NCBI GenBank assembly: GCA_045593555.1
Contig: JAZNWU010000007.1
Coordinates: 1 to 23,439, forward strand
From: Fimenecus sp045593555
Lineage (GTDB): Bacteria > Bacillota > Clostridia > Oscillospirales > Acutalibacteraceae
Direction: 5' to 3'
Length of the DNA: 23,439 nt
Every line of letters begins with the position of its first letter. Position 1 is the stretch's first letter. Under the pieces are notes generated by a model. The model was not told where the DNA came from. It made no database searches and worked only from the letters and a program-made list of their open reading frames with translations. Below are positions 22,425-23,439 of the stretch, in pieces. A program made the position numbers and the translations under genes.

Positions 22425-23273
22425 ATGACCATTTTTGAACAGTTTAAAAATGAATATCTTAACAAAGCATTAAAACCTATTCATTATAAAAAGCTAAAAA
22501 AGAGAATTCATGAAGAACTATCGGCTCACATGGATGATATGTATAAGGATTTCGGTCACGAATATGATGATGACCTTGAAATAGTTAAAAGAATTCGTGA
22601 AGAAATGGGAAATGCTACTGAATTAGGCATAGAACTTAAAGAAGCTAATAAAAGAAAACTGTTTGTTACAAAAGTTTTCAAAATCGCATGCGTAATCTTA
22701 GCATTGCCAACGCTGATTAGTTTAATAAGTCTGTCAATGTTTGTTATTGATGATGTAACAACATATTTTTATGCTGATGGCATAGAAGAAAGAGAACAAC
22801 GGCTTTCACAAGAATATAATAATGGTGAACCGATAAAATTCTTATATGAATATGAGAATGACGGAATTGTTTACAGATATTATGTTCCCGAAGAAAGAAA
22901 AGAAGACGGATACAATCTTTATCACACAGATTCAATAAAGGTTTTAGGAATAAGTGTTAAAGATAAATTCGGAGCATTTGGTGCATCCAGTGGTGATAAC
23001 GATAACATTATTGAATTGCGTGTTGACCCTTACAAACTATCAACTAATGATTATTACTATATTTTTATTGGTAAAACAGAGGAAAAGTACATAAAACTTT
23101 ATTATGAGCCAATCGATATAGAATCAGTTTTAAAACCTTATTGGAGTGATTTTATCAAATATCCTCAAAACGGAACTTACGAAGAGCCTGTTGTAATATT
23201 TATAGATTGTCCTGATGGTTATCATTGGAGCACTTATGAGGAGTTTGATGAAAATAAAGAGCCCGTTGAGTAG
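22425..23273 (+). CDS. Membrane protein with PadR-associated domain, copy 2 (tandem paralogue)
   Basis: 282 residues, with the same plan as its neighbour: helical cytoplasmic domain (about 20-75, ending EEMGNATELGIELKEANKR), one membrane helix at about 84-108 (KIACVILALPTLISLISL), and a similar unrecognised extracytoplasmic domain sharing HTDSI, KDKF, TEEKYIK, YEPI and PYWSDFIKYPQNGTYEEP. Aligned by eye, roughly half the positions agree. GGTGAG lies 5 nt before the start. The cytoplasmic half is conserved while parts of the outer domain diverge, which suggests different ligands or partners. Confidence 0.75.
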   Translation: MTIFEQFKNEYLNKALKPIHYKKLKKRIHEELSAHMDDMYKDFGHEYDDDLEIVKRIREEMGNATELGIELKEANKRKLFVTKVFKIACVILALPTLISLISLSMFVIDDVTTYFYADGIEEREQRLSQEYNNGEPIKFLYEYENDGIVYRYYVPEERKEDGYNLYHTDSIKVLGISVKDKFGAFGASSGDNDNIIELRVDPYKLSTNDYYYIFIGKTEEKYIKLYYEPIDIESVLKPYWSDFIKYPQNGTYEEPVVIFIDCPDGYHWSTYEEFDENKEPVE

Positions 23274-23317
23274 GAGGAATAAACATAATTGATTTGATAA
23301 ATTGGAGTTTGTAGTTG

Positions 23318-23439
23318 AGGCTTCTCCTTGAGGAGAAGCTGTCTGCAAAGCAGACTGATGAGGTGTAGGTTGCTTTAGCAACCGTTAATTATCAATGGAT
23401 AACAAATTTTCCACCTCATCCGTCACCTGCGGTGACACC
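23318..23439. repeat. Hairpin-rich intergenic repeat element (partial)
   Basis: Four perfect small hairpins stand in a row: GCTTCTCC/GGAGAAGC (23320-23339), GTCTGC/GCAGAC (23341-23355), GGTTGC/GCAACC (23368-23383) and GTCACC/GGTGAC (23422-23436). GATGAGGTG (23357-23365) and CACCTCATC (23412-23420) are inverted copies, so the element looks like two opposed units and continues past the window. It resembles repeat families common between genes in gut Clostridia; no coding frame is seen. Confidence 0.6.

Overview
The window comes from an AT-rich, spore-forming Firmicute, most likely a gut Clostridia of the Ruminococcaceae/Oscillospiraceae type. The evidence is an intact sigK-type sporulation sigma factor, a class I heat-shock operon under a perfect CIRCE operator, AGGAGG-type ribosome binding sites and Gram-positive phage gene families. 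This taxonomic placement is inferred from gene content only.

1-7427: one end of a prophage, inserted at the 3' end of a tRNA-Ser(GCU) gene. On the minus strand, transcribed away from the repressor, it carries a 59-residue HTH protein, two small DNA-binding proteins, a replication initiator-like protein whose gene contains repeats and an AT-rich tract, a DnaC-type helicase loader, a tail assembly chaperone with a candidate frameshift extension, and a tape measure protein that runs off the left edge. On the plus strand are a CI-like repressor and a tyrosine integrase. No terminase, portal, capsid or tail-tube gene lies between the replication and tail genes, so the element looks deleted or rearranged.

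7424-8514: two minus-strand tRNA-Ser genes (GCU and UGA) with a promoter and a terminator, then sigK on the plus strand.

8515-16205: a compact five-gene minus-strand operon encoding a sugar 1-dehydrogenase-like enzyme, an aldonate 5-dehydrogenase-like enzyme, tagaturonate reductase (UxaB), altronate dehydratase (UxaA) and an amidohydrolase that could be a lactonase. Together these would convert L-galactose (or a close relative) through lactone, L-galactonate, tagaturonate and altronate to 2-keto-3-deoxygluconate. A divergent secreted GH43 arabinanase shares the upstream region, suggesting pectin side-chain use.

16218-20980: hrcA-grpE-dnaK-dnaJ on the minus strand, with promoter and CIRCE.

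21018-23439: a PadR regulator followed by two paralogous single-span membrane proteins with PadR-associated (HAAS/DUF1700-like) N-terminal domains. The second copy is preceded by a relic of the padR 3' end, which marks a tandem duplication. The window ends in a hairpin-rich intergenic repeat element that continues beyond the edge.
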